Below, in pieces: positions 1-12,630 of a stretch of 18,694 bases of DNA (the stretch's first letter is position 1; every line of letters begins with the position of its first letter). The stretch is from Spirogloea muscicola (lineage: Eukaryota; Streptophyta; Zygnematophyceae; Spirogloeales; Spirogloeaceae), in the NCBI GenBank assembly GCA_009602725.1, contig WELB01000036.1, positions 653,177 to 671,870 of the forward strand, written 5' to 3'. The notes below the pieces were generated by a model, which saw only the letters and a program-made list of their open reading frames with translations, was not told where the DNA came from and searched no databases. The translations under genes and the position numbers were made by a program.

Positions 1-1
1 C

Positions 2-1695
2 CGCGGCTCGCCTCGCCCCTCGGCCGGGAGACGGCCGGCCGCCGTGGCACTGCCATTGCCGCTGTCGGCCGGCGCCGCGGAGGTGCGGGTGTGCACCGGC
101 AAGGCGTGCCGCCGCGAGGGCGCGGCGCAGAGCCTGGAGCTCTTCCGCGGCCTGGCGCCGCCGCAGATCACCGTCGAGCCCTGCGGCTGCCTCGGTGATG
201 AGCCGGCCATGACCTCGCCGCCGCTCGCCTCTGCTCTCGTGCCCTCTCGCTTTCTTCCGTTTCCTTTTCCCATGTATTCAACGTCTAGGGGCTCAGAAAT
301 CTCCGTCTCACACTTCTCCGCGGGCCTGCCGTGTCTTCGCCGCACACAGGGCGGTGCGGCAACGGGCCCAACGCCGTGATGCTCCCCGCGGAGCTCGTGG
401 TGAGCCACTGCAGCACGGCGGCGCACGTCGCGCGCCTGCTGGAGCTCCAGTGCGGCGCCGCCGACGCCGAGACCAACCTGCGGGCGCTGGAGCTCAAGAA
501 CCGAGGCAACGCGGCGTTCGAGGCCGGCAACCCGGGCTTGGCAGAGGACCTGTACACTCAGGCAGGGGCAGCTCACTAATTAGCAAGTTGCAGGCCCATA
601 ATTAGCATTAACTGGGTCGTTTGGCCTGTATCACCGCCTATACTAGTGCCGTGCTCTAGTACCAAGTCGTGGCATGAAGTTGGACTTGTGAGGTCTGATC
701 ATATGCAACATTCTCAGTCGGTGTGCTCCACATGTGCGGCTGCAGGCAATCAATCTGCAGCCTTCTGGTGCTCTGCACTTCATATACGGTAACAGGTGTG
801 CGTGAGCTGATTGACTTGCACCCCAAGGTGACTTGAGTGATTACGTCCTCCAGGGATTGCCAATTCTGTCTGTTACCTTACGGGCTGCTGGGAAAGCCGT
901 CATTTGAGCCTGCTCAAGGAACTTGTTATGCAGCTATTATGTTAGCACTTGCAGGTCCGCTGTACGCCTTCACGGGGGCGACATATGTGGGGCCATTGAC
1001 GATGCCCGTGCTGCCGCTGCTGTCGGACCAAGCTGGGCAGGGGTGAGCTAGCTTGTAGACAGCCCTTTGTCCTCACTGCCCTCCCAGACCGTCTCATTGT
1101 TCCGTCTGAATGGCACACACATCGGTGTCTTTGGTTGGTCAAACAGTTAGATGGTGTGGCTGGTTTAGCACCACCATGATTGGAAAACATCATTACTGCC
1201 CCAAGCAAAGCGGGCGTGGAAGTGAATGCTGCTAGGAGCTTTGAGCTTGCACCTTCTACAGAGGAGCCATGATTGACTGTCAGTGCTGTGGGAATGAGTA
1301 GGCCTATCTCAGAGCAGCAGAAGCACACTCAGCCAGGGGTGACTTGGAGAGGGCAATGGATAGCTACAACCAAGCAATCTATCTTGACTCCTCCTTGAGA
1401 CGATCCAAGTCAGTCCAGGTACGGATGGCTGTTTGCGGTGGCAATGAAATTTGACAAGTCTACAGAAGGCGGCAAAGGTGTCTGCTCTTATTGCAACATG
1501 GGTCTCCTTAGGGGGCCTCCTTAGGTCTCCTCAATGCTTGGATCACTGCAGCGTTTTTTGGTTTATTTGATCTGTCTCTATTGGAGCATGCATTTGTACT
1601 ATTCCCATCATCGACTGTGCGTCTTGACTTTGTGTGGCCAGCGGAAGCTGCGAGAACTACAGAACAGGATGCTGTCTGTCGAAGTTGCAGCCTGA
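2..1695 (+). CDS. [2Fe-2S] thioredoxin-fold / TPR protein (5' end outside window)
   Basis: Spliced, 5'-partial; 237 residues are visible. Exons: 2-194, 350-561, 746-795, 955-1042, 1302-1418, 1642-1695 (TGA). No in-frame ATG exists at the left edge, so the start is upstream; the first 25 or so residues are Arg/Pro/Ala/Ser-rich, like the end of an organelle transit peptide (inference). Residues ~28-100 form a thioredoxin-like [2Fe-2S] domain: C31-x4-C36, then C63-x3-C67 followed by GNGPN, which is the NuoE/2Fe-2S ferredoxin ligand pattern. Three TPR units follow (about 107-140, 141-174, 175-210), then a short basic/coiled tail. The second intron uses a GC donor (CAG|GCAGGG). No specific orthologue name is certain. 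The role is probably a redox or iron-sulfur cofactor domain tethered to a protein-interaction module. The domain call is firm; function and location are inferred. Confidence 0.85.
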
Positions 1696-2260
1696 TTGTT
1701 TGTGCTTGCCATTGCGAGCATCCTGCACACCCGCAGCACGGACCTCAGTGCTGCTTGTTTGTGCATCTCTGTAAGTATACCCTGCCTTGTCTATTGACAG
1801 GATTAATACCCGATCTTGACTGTTCAGATAACTTACTCATTAGGTCTACTCTGGAAATCCTTCAATTCTTTGACTCCCGAAGAAACCTGGGAGCAAGCTA
1901 AGAAGATGCCCCAGCATTCATTACTAAACAACTTATTTTTATATTCTTCTTCTGCTTTGGGATTGTAACGAGCACTAATTCCACATGCCAGCAATGTGGA
2001 AGCTTCACATAGCAGTATTGAAATGTAAAAGCACAACTATGAGCCCATGCAAAATTTCATGCACTGCCATGGCTCCAATATCTACGTGGCTCGGATGACG
2101 CTGGGATGAGCTTTAAGCAGCCTTTCTTATCAAAACCAGAGCAGAAATGCCCTAAGCTGCAGTAGCTATACCCAGGACCTTCTTATAGTGGAGGCACTTT
2201 TAAACCTCAAGGACCTGATTGTGCAGAGCTGACGCATGGCTGCAGAGTGTGCAACAGTAT
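1696..2260. other. Convergent intergenic space / 3' UTRs
   Basis: This 565-bp stretch lies between the stop of the plus-strand Fe-S/TPR gene and the stop of the minus-strand Bud23 gene. I see no conserved coding potential; short ORFs here have no recognisable domain. TGTAA pentamers, the usual chlorophyte polyadenylation signal, occur on the plus strand at 1770-1774, 1964-1968 and 2024-2028, any of which could end the first gene. No clear minus-strand TGTAA (TTACA on plus) was seen for Bud23. Confidence 0.6.
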
Positions 2261-4792
2261 TCAGAAACGATCTTTGCGCTTGCGTCCTGTGTACTTGGTG
2301 TCTCCAGGAACATCAGCAAAGCCTTTGTTCCTTCTCTGCTCCTTTTTCCTCAGCAGCCATGCACGCCCCTTTCCGCGCTTGTTCTGTGCACCCCCTGAAG
2401 CCCGCTTCTTGCTGCGCTCTCGCTCAGCCACGATCACCTGCCCAAGTCGCCAAAAGCATTGAGCCTTCAGCACCTCACGATATTTCTTGGGACGCCTTGC
2501 TCTTTCCCATGTACAGTTTCCAAATCCTGAACAATCACCAAGTGCAGGCATGCAAGAGCAGTCAACCAATAAGATAAAGCATGACCAATTGCCATTAATT
2601 TTCCCGACCAGTCACCTGAGTATTGTCCACGTCCCCATCGAATTCGTCATCGCTGCCGCTGCCACCATCCTCACCCCTAGCCTTTGGCAGCCTTGCTTCT
2701 GCAGTTGGTAGCCCGGCCGCCAGAACCAGATAGTACTTCTTTGCCTTCGTGCTTCATCACCAAGCAAGGCAAGGGACTCAAATCAGTGTAAGCAATAAAC
2801 TCATTGTGAGGACTTTGTTTGAAGACTCTCACTTGCTGGGGATTTGCACACCTGTGAGGATAATCAATGACAAGGCCACCGGCAAATCCAGCCTTCATTG
2901 CAGCAGTCGAGATCAACTCTAGCTGCTTCTGGCCATCTGGGTATAGTTGGAGCACAGCCCGCCCGCCCTTAGCCAAGCTCCGGTAAAGCGATTGGAAAAA
3001 GGCCCTGCATCATTGCAAGATTGCAAGCTTGCATCTCAGGCATGTGATGCCCCTGACATGATGTGCATAATGAGCAACTCTGCTTACTGTGCAGTCTGTC
3101 AAGATGAATGACTTGAAGTCAACCTTAATCGCACTCGGGGCTCGTTGGCAGTCTTATCAGCATTGCACAGCCACTGCGTACAAAGAGGCACAGTAGCATT
3201 ACATATTTAGAATCTCACCAGTGCTACACGTTTAAACAGAAAAGTCTGGCCAGACTTGTCAGAGACATCACGGTGAATCCCCAACAACAGGAGCCAAGGT
3301 CCCAAGTGTGAGAAGTGCTCAGATGAAAATTTACTGAGTCAGCAGCCAGCATATGAAGTTCCTCAGGGGCTTCAGTGACAAATAACCGATTGAACAGCGT
3401 TCCTTCCAGGAGCAGGCAGGGAAACAAGCGGATGCAGCTTGCAGCTCCTCTCTAGTAACTCTTATACCTGCACAGCTGATATGCTGATAGCGCCATCGAT
3501 GACGCCCGGCCTTAAGCCCAGGCCCTGTCCAGCAACAAACGTCGCATGTTTCACTTGAGCACGGCAATGGCAACTAAAGAGGAAGAAGTAGAGAAGAAAG
3601 GAACTGCATAGAATAGGACTGTATAGGACTGTATTTGATTCTTCACCCTCAGACCATAAGAAGCTGGCAAAATGAATTGTCAAATTGAAGTGAAGCCATC
3701 CGAACTCTAACAGTCACATCTCACAGATGACGTGCAGAGCCCCATGTGTTACGTGATCCTGATGTAGTAAGAGCAGAGCTTGGCAACGGAGACGACCCAC
3801 GGGGGCACACCTGGCCCATGTCCTCCAGGAGCAGGTCACCTTCCACCTCGCGATCCAGGGCCACATCTGTCCGCACTCAGCAAGCAAACCCTGAGATTAT
3901 GGAAGGCTCTCTTATCAGCTGCAACACTGCTGCACGTCAAATGCAGCGACAAGAGCGTGCGCATCAGAAGAATGCGGCTGTTAAAACTAAATAGAGCGGC
4001 TGTAAAAGCCAGCCAGGTGCATACAGAGGGTGGTCATGACTATATTAGCAGAGCCAATATGCATTGCAGGGCCCCCACGGCGCTGAAGCACTGCCGCAAG
4101 GTGAAGAGGCCCTCGGCCTTGCCTCTGGCGGAGCCCCTTGTTGCGGCGTACCGAGCATGGCCGGGGAGATGTCGCAGCCAATCCAGTGGTGGCCGGCTTC
4201 TGTCAGCGCCTCACCGCTCAGGCCCGAACCGCAGCCTGCAAGCACGAGTTGACCCGTACAGGGCAGCCATAGCAGCGCAGGCGAAGGTTGTCAGCGACGA
4301 GCTTTGAGATTATGGATTTGGGATTTGAGTCCGTAGACTGTCGACACAGCCGCCACGGCAACGAGTGGCGCACCTCGAGCTCCGAGGTGTAGAGTGCCGG
4401 CCCTACCCGCTGCATCGCACAAGGCTTGAGCATTCTGGAAGTTGGGTTTCGAAGCTCAGGGCAAGAGGATCAGGGCGTGGTAGCTGCCTCACCGACGTCG
4501 AGTAGCAGGCGTGCGGCGCCGTCGTCGGGCAGCGCCAGGAGCTCGACCGCACGCTCCGTCAGCCTTGCCTGCAAATCTCGGGCGCCGTGAACGACCAAAA
4601 AATGAAGAATGACGTTTCCAGTAGATGGGAAAGCAAGCATCGAGGGGGGCGGCAAGCCTGGCGACAGGTTTGGCGGTGGCGGCGGCGGCGCACCTGGATG
4701 TCGACGATGCGCGACGACGTGGTGTACTTGCGCGCCTCGGCGGCGGAGTAGAACACCTCCGGCGGCGCCTGCGCCTCCGGGCGGGCCGCCAT
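2261..4792 (-). CDS. BUD23: 18S rRNA (guanine-N7)-methyltransferase Bud23/WBSCR22
   Basis: Complete nine-exon minus-strand gene, 295 aa (human WBSCR22 is about 281). Exons in transcript order: 4792-4694, 4568-4493, 4235-4152, 3866-3811, 3524-3468, 3173-3124, 3004-2852, 2751-2616, 2437-2261 (TAG/TGA-type stop at 2261-2263). Family knowledge: Bud23, with its partner Trm112, methylates a conserved guanine of 18S rRNA (G1575 in yeast) and supports nucleolar 40S subunit maturation. Seen: N-terminal [11 protein letters not shown]...EARKYT signature (4-25), SAM-binding motif [11 protein letters not shown] (57-66), DISPAML (80-86), VEGDLLL (about 94-100), the [16 protein letters not shown] block (115-130), [10 protein letters not shown] (about 155-164), and a basic C-terminal tail with RKKEQRR and [10 protein letters not shown] that suits nucleolar targeting. 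An acidic linker ([15 protein letters not shown]) precedes the tail. The start is the first ATG in frame with the conserved N-terminus; a (CCG)5 tract lies just upstream. All exon phases agree. Confidence 0.95.
3991..4075 (+). repeat. Internally deleted copy of a local repeat (in Bud23 intron 3)
   Basis: This stretch matches the longer copy at about 4930-5205 in the same orientation. Shared blocks are AGAGCGGCTGT, AAAGCCAGCCAGGTGCATACAGA (as two overlapping pieces), and a third block of about 55 bp around TATATTAGCAGAGCC versus TATACTGGCGGAGCC, at about 75% identity by eye. Relative to the longer copy, two internal segments are missing. The copy sits wholly inside the Bud23 intron 3867-4151. 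Confidence 0.6.
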
Positions 4793-4929
4793 GGACTGGC
4801 GCCTCGACGACGGCAGAGCCTCTTGCGCTCGGCAGCAATGGCGGCGGCGGCGGCGGAGCTTGGCACTGAGCAACAAGGGGTTTCAAAGCCCCAGGGTTTA
4901 AGAGGACGAATGCCGGCTGCTGATAAATA

Positions 4930-5205
4930 AAGAGCGGCTGTTATATGGCTAAAGCCCTTTACAGCACCCAATGGCCGCTGGACTCGCTTTAAAGCCAGCC
5001 AGGTGCATACAGACACAACAGCTCTTCCAACATGAGGCAGGGGCTGTGAATAGCAGGCCCGGAAAGATTTGAACGAGGCCCAAAGGCCCCTCTTTTCTAT
5101 GAGCGAGCTCCTCCTAAACCACACAGCTATGCAAGAGACTACAGCGGATACAGAGGAATGTGCATGAGTATACTGGCGGAGCCACAGGCTTGGCAGACAG
5201 GGCGC
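4930..5205 (+). repeat. Longer copy of the local repeat
   Basis: This is the partner of the shortened copy at 3991-4075, in direct orientation. The copies share their left block (AGAGCGGCTGT), the block ending GCATACAGA near 5012, and the right block from about 5151. The material between blocks (about 4941-4991 and 5013-5150) is absent from the other copy. No terminal inverted repeats or target-site duplication were obvious, so the type of element is unknown. Confidence 0.55.
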
Positions 5206-5412
5206 TCTTGGTACCACCGTATCAGCAGTAGTAAGTCGAATGAGCTGAGGAGAGGAAGAGTAACCAAGAGGAAGGAGCTCCTCCAAGAACGGGCGGCGGT
5301 TGGGAAAGGCCAGCTCAGAGAGGATGTCATACGATGTCGTGTCAGATTATGAAAGTCTGTCAGCAGCTTTCAGTGGCCCTCGAAGGTGACCTCCACCGTG
5401 TAAGCGATAGAG

Positions 5413-5490
5413 AAAAACTCTTCCAGTAGTTGCAGTAGCTGTGATTGGCCAGCCCAGGAGAAAGAATGCACAAAGGGGCCTGGAATGCGC
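5413..5490 (-). repeat. Dispersed palindromic repeat, copy 1 (minus)
   Basis: Read on the minus strand this gives GGCCCCTTT, then TTCTTTCTCCTGGGCTGGCC, a CACAGC half-palindrome, and ACTGGAAGAG. The same ordered blocks occur on the plus strand at 17664-17735 and 18091-18151, and in part at 11732-11785. It lies between genes. Confidence 0.65.
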
Positions 5491-6176
5491 CATAGTACAC
5501 AGCGAGTCAAGCACTGGGTGCTCAATATCCCCCCATACGCAGGTCAGAGACTCTAGTCTCCGAGTAGCAGGTCCCCTGAGGCAATCGCCTGACCCCTGCT
5601 CTGACTTGGACAGGCGCATGCAAGAAACCAATCTGCAACATGCCAGGATGTAGGCGTCTGTCGTGAGCTGTGTGGGCCCTGTTTAGTCGACCTTACCTCA
5701 TCAGGGACACCTGGCACCTGAGCCTCTTACTTGGACAAGCTAGTAAGTGCACATATAGCACTTCTCAGTGAGCTGTTGATTTCCATATGCGTTACATATT
5801 AAGCACCACAGACGAGCTACCGCGTTATCCACGCATGTCATTGGCGCTGCTAACCATCCCTATCTTTGATGAGCGTATGCTGTACAAGGGGCTCTCATCT
5901 TTTATCTAAAAAAGCCGCGACGAGACACTGATGAGGGCAGGCCTAATCGTGCTGCAATGGCGCTGCCAATAAATTTACTAGCATCCACTATGCAGCGACA
6001 TAGACTGTGCACTGTGCTTTTCAGAAGTGATTGTGCACAGGTCTGCACATCTGCTAGCAGCCCCACTGCTGCCACAAAGCGAAAAATGCAAGGGGCTGAG
6101 GAAGTGCCAGAGGCAATACCGAGCTAGAAAAAGCAATCGTGTGGAAGCAGAAGACCTTGCTTGGCAGGGTCCTGAG

Positions 6177-6218
6177 GAGCCTGAACCTAGATACGCAGAG
6201 CCTGAGCCCAGATAGCCA
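6177..6218 (+). repeat. 21-bp imperfect tandem duplication
   Basis: Two adjacent 21-bp units (6177-6197 and 6198-6218) share GAGCCTGA and AGATA and match at 17 of 21 positions. They lie about 130 bp past the FtsH stop, in its probable 3' UTR. Confidence 0.6.
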
Positions 6219-6343
6219 CTCTGCTGAAGCAACTGAGGTTTGCTTAGGAAGCCTTGCCCAGTACGACAGGGACTTCTCCGGCCCCGCTGACTCGAGCATT
6301 GCAACCAACGGCAATGGACGTAAGTTAGGCCAATTCGCTGTCT

Positions 6344-10839
<4,496 letters not shown>

Positions 10840-10934
10840 GGCCGCCCCGCAGGCTGCACCAGCACGACGATATCGTCCGCAGCGCCTCCTAGCCTCAAGC
10901 GCTTTCGTTCGCGACGGCTGAGCCGCAACCTCCT

Positions 10935-10980
<46 letters not shown>
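10935..10980 (+). repeat. (CCG)15 microsatellite in FtsH 5' region
   Basis: Fifteen uninterrupted CCG units plus one C. On the minus strand this is (CGG)15, ending about 95 nt upstream of the chosen FtsH ATG, so it probably lies in the 5' UTR or core promoter. It is in frame with the FtsH ORF as poly-Ala, but no in-frame ATG lies close upstream of it. Confidence 0.95.
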
Positions 10981-11159
10981 GGGGAGTGGCGCGGGGACAC
11001 GGAGTCGCAGTCGACGTCGGCGGAAAGTGGATGTGGCGCTGCAGGTTCTACCGGCAGCTTCATTCCACCCCCGGTGGAGGTTATCGGCAGCTGGTTTATC
11101 GAGGACAGTCACCGTTATACGCCCCCGACGGACTGCGCCTCGACTGCCGTCAAATAGAT

Positions 11160-11645
11160 GGCTGCAAGGCACACTATTGACGCCTTCACGGCAGGAGCCC
11201 ACCGTCTCGGAGGTTGCCGAGGAGCTGTCGGAGAACAAGCGGCCACGCCCCTTGGCCACGTCAACGGTGCTTGGCCCCCCTCCGATGCGGACGCCCTGAG
11301 CGACGGGCACACAGCCGTGCGGGGCGAACAGAAGGAAGGCGAGAGGGGCTCATGAAACACCCAGCCCAATGTGCCACCAAGGCTGGGTATGCGGTCGCCT
11401 GCGCCTCTCGGGCTAAAGAGCTCAAGTACGCAGACCATCCGCGGGAAGACGAGTTCTTCCCGTTGGCAAGTGACACCCATGGGGAGCTGGCCGCTCGGTG
11501 GCTCGAGCTGCTCACCCAGCTCGCCCGCCACACCACCGCCCGTCGCTTCCATGGGGAGCCGGTAGACTTTCCTGCAGCCGGGTTGCTGGCGCAAATGTAT
11601 CGTATGCGCCTGGCTGTCTCGCCTGGCCGCCCCCTGCATCTCTGA
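11160..11645 (+). mobile_element. Probable degenerate reverse-transcriptase-type ORF remnant
   Basis: In the frame ending at 11645, from about 11352, the protein reads with the pattern ASRAKELKYAD, then FFPLASDTHGELAARWLELL, then a final LLAQMYRMRLAVS helix. This resembles the C-terminal tail common to reverse-transcriptase-like ORFs in algal genomes (KYA..., F.PLA.ET.G..., then a closing helix). No RT catalytic YxDD block is present, and the upstream part is open only in other frames, which suggests an old truncated and frameshifted fragment. The call rests on my memory of this tail pattern and needs a search. There is no evidence that it is active. Confidence 0.4.
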
Positions 11646-11731
11646 TCTGCGGCGCTTAGCAGGGGTTACTGAGTGGTTTGTAGCTACTTTGCTAGTTTCT
11701 TTGTGTGCTTGTTTTTCTTAGCGCTTTCCCT

Positions 11732-11860
11732 GGCCCCCTTCTCGTACTCTGTTCATTCTTTTTTGGGCTGGCTTTTCCAGCCCCTATCCTCAATGGGCTG
11801 GAAAAGCGAGCACTTTCTTCTCTTTCCAGCCCCTATCCTCAATAGGCGAGCACTTTCTTC
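11732..11860 (+). repeat. Dispersed palindromic repeat, copy 2, with internal tandem duplication
   Basis: 11732-11785 carries GGCCCCCTTCTCG, TGTTCATTCTTTTTTGGGCTGG and TCCAGCCCC, matching the family at 18091-18151. Directly after, TTTCCAGCCCCTATCCTCAA...GCGAGCACTTTCTTC is duplicated (11774-11820 and 11823-11860), the second unit lacking about 9 nt. GGGCTGG at 11765-11771 can pair with CCAGCCC at 11777-11783, or TTTTCCAGCCC at 11773-11783 can pair with GGGCTGGAAAA at 11795-11805. Confidence 0.7.
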
Positions 11861-12109
11861 CTGCACGTTAATGAAGAGCCAATTGCGAGCGCTGCAAACC
11901 AAGTGAGAGCCGCATACTATACCATGCAACTAAGGCCTGCGAAATGCTGGAGTGGCCCAAGCTGCCCCCCCAAAGGAGAGAAGGCGCGCGGTGCGCTTGA
12001 ATGAAAAGCGAGGCCAATTCATGCCAATACGTTGTTCAGGCAGAAAATGCAGAAAGTGCAAAGAATGCAGCGCAAAGAATGTGGCTACATGAAATGACGC
12101 CCTACACTA

Positions 12110-12157
12110 GGAGGTGCCACAGAGCGGGGGGAAAGTTGCTGATGGGGGCCATGTCGA
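12110..12157 (+). repeat. 48-bp direct repeat, unit 1
   Basis: Matches 12282-12329 at 40 of 48 positions without gaps; both begin GGAGGTG(C/T)CACAGAGCG and end GGGGGCCATG(T/C)CGA. The two lie in the FtsH-WASH spacer, 172 bp apart start to start. Confidence 0.8.
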
Positions 12158-12216
12158 CTCGACCTGTACCGCTTGTGGAGCTGCTAGAGGAGGGTGAGGA
12201 AGCAGCAATGGCAGGA

Positions 12217-12233
12217 GGGAGGGCGGGTGGGGG
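12217..12233 (+). promoter_or_regulatory. Canonical G-quadruplex motif
   Basis: GGG-A-GGG-C-GGG-T-GGGGG: four G-runs with single-base loops, a pattern expected to fold stably. It lies about 400 bp upstream of the WASH ATG and 1.4 kb upstream of FtsH, between the 48-bp repeats. Regulatory use is a guess. Confidence 0.5.
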
Positions 12234-12281
12234 AAAAGAGAAGAGCTCGCCCATAGAGAAGAGAGGGGGGAAAGGAGGGCC

Positions 12282-12329
12282 GGAGGTGTCACAGAGCGAG
12301 GGGAGCCGTGCTGACGGGGGCCATGCCGA
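12282..12329 (+). repeat. 48-bp direct repeat, unit 2
   Basis: Partner of 12110-12157, ungapped, 8 differences of which four are clustered (AAGT versus GCCG). Confidence 0.8.
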
Positions 12330-12630
12330 GGAACAGAAGGCTTGCCGTTAGTGCCACTACTATTGATGCCTGCTTCTTATTGATGCCATCACCAGTGCCA
12401 CTATAGCCTGACACAGAAGTGCTCAATAAACAGTGTTCCCCCACTTAACGCGTCTCAGATACCCCTTTCCTAGCCTGTATCTCCGCTAACTTATACATGA
12501 TCTATTTCGTCGATATGAACCCCAATCTGCATGCACCCGGCTGGCTTTAACAGCTGCTTTATATGAATCTTCAAACGACACAACCAGTCAGCTTCCGGGC
12601 TTCGCTGCGGGACTGGCGGGCGCGGCGGCC

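Larger units (their letters stand above)
4793..6343. other. Intergenic region between FtsH 3' end and Bud23 start
   Basis: This holds the Bud23 upstream region and the FtsH 3' UTR, both genes running on the minus strand. No convincing gene is seen; ORFs on both strands lack domains and several cross repeat copies. Contents: a short (GGC)n tract near 4840-4857 next to the Bud23 start, the longer local repeat 4930-5205, a minus-oriented copy of the dispersed palindromic repeat at about 5413-5490, and a 21-bp imperfect tandem duplication at 6177-6218 (17 of 21 identical). A minus-strand TGTAA (TTACA at 5792-5796) is a possible FtsH polyadenylation signal, about 550 bp past the stop. Confidence 0.6.
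10840..12630. other. Divergent intergenic region between FtsH and WASH
   Basis: About 1.8 kb between two divergent starts. It holds both 5' regions, the (CCG)15 tract, a probable reverse-transcriptase remnant (11160-11645), one dispersed-repeat copy with a local tandem duplication (11732-11860), 48-bp direct repeats and a G-quadruplex motif (12110-12329). A TTTATATGA stretch about 70 bp before the WASH ATG is TATA-like, but this is weak. The 116-codon ORF at 12001-12351 is repeat-rich and has no recognisable domain, so I do not call it a gene. Confidence 0.6.

Noticed and set aside
3780-4307. 175-codon plus-strand ORF
   Set aside because: It is antisense to Bud23 exons 3 and 4, whose minus-strand translation carries the conserved methyltransferase motifs.
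4489-5286. 265-codon minus-strand ORF over the Bud23 start
   Set aside because: It reads Bud23 exons 1 and 2 in the wrong frame and continues through the upstream repeat; it is Arg-rich from GC-rich sequence.
11115-11639. 174-codon minus-strand ORF
   Set aside because: It has no recognisable domain and lies opposite the probable retroelement remnant, whose plus-strand frame gives the sensible pattern.
12001-12351. 116-codon ORF starting with ATG
   Set aside because: It is Gly/Glu/Lys-rich across a purine tract, spans one 48-bp repeat pair, and shows no domain or splice context.
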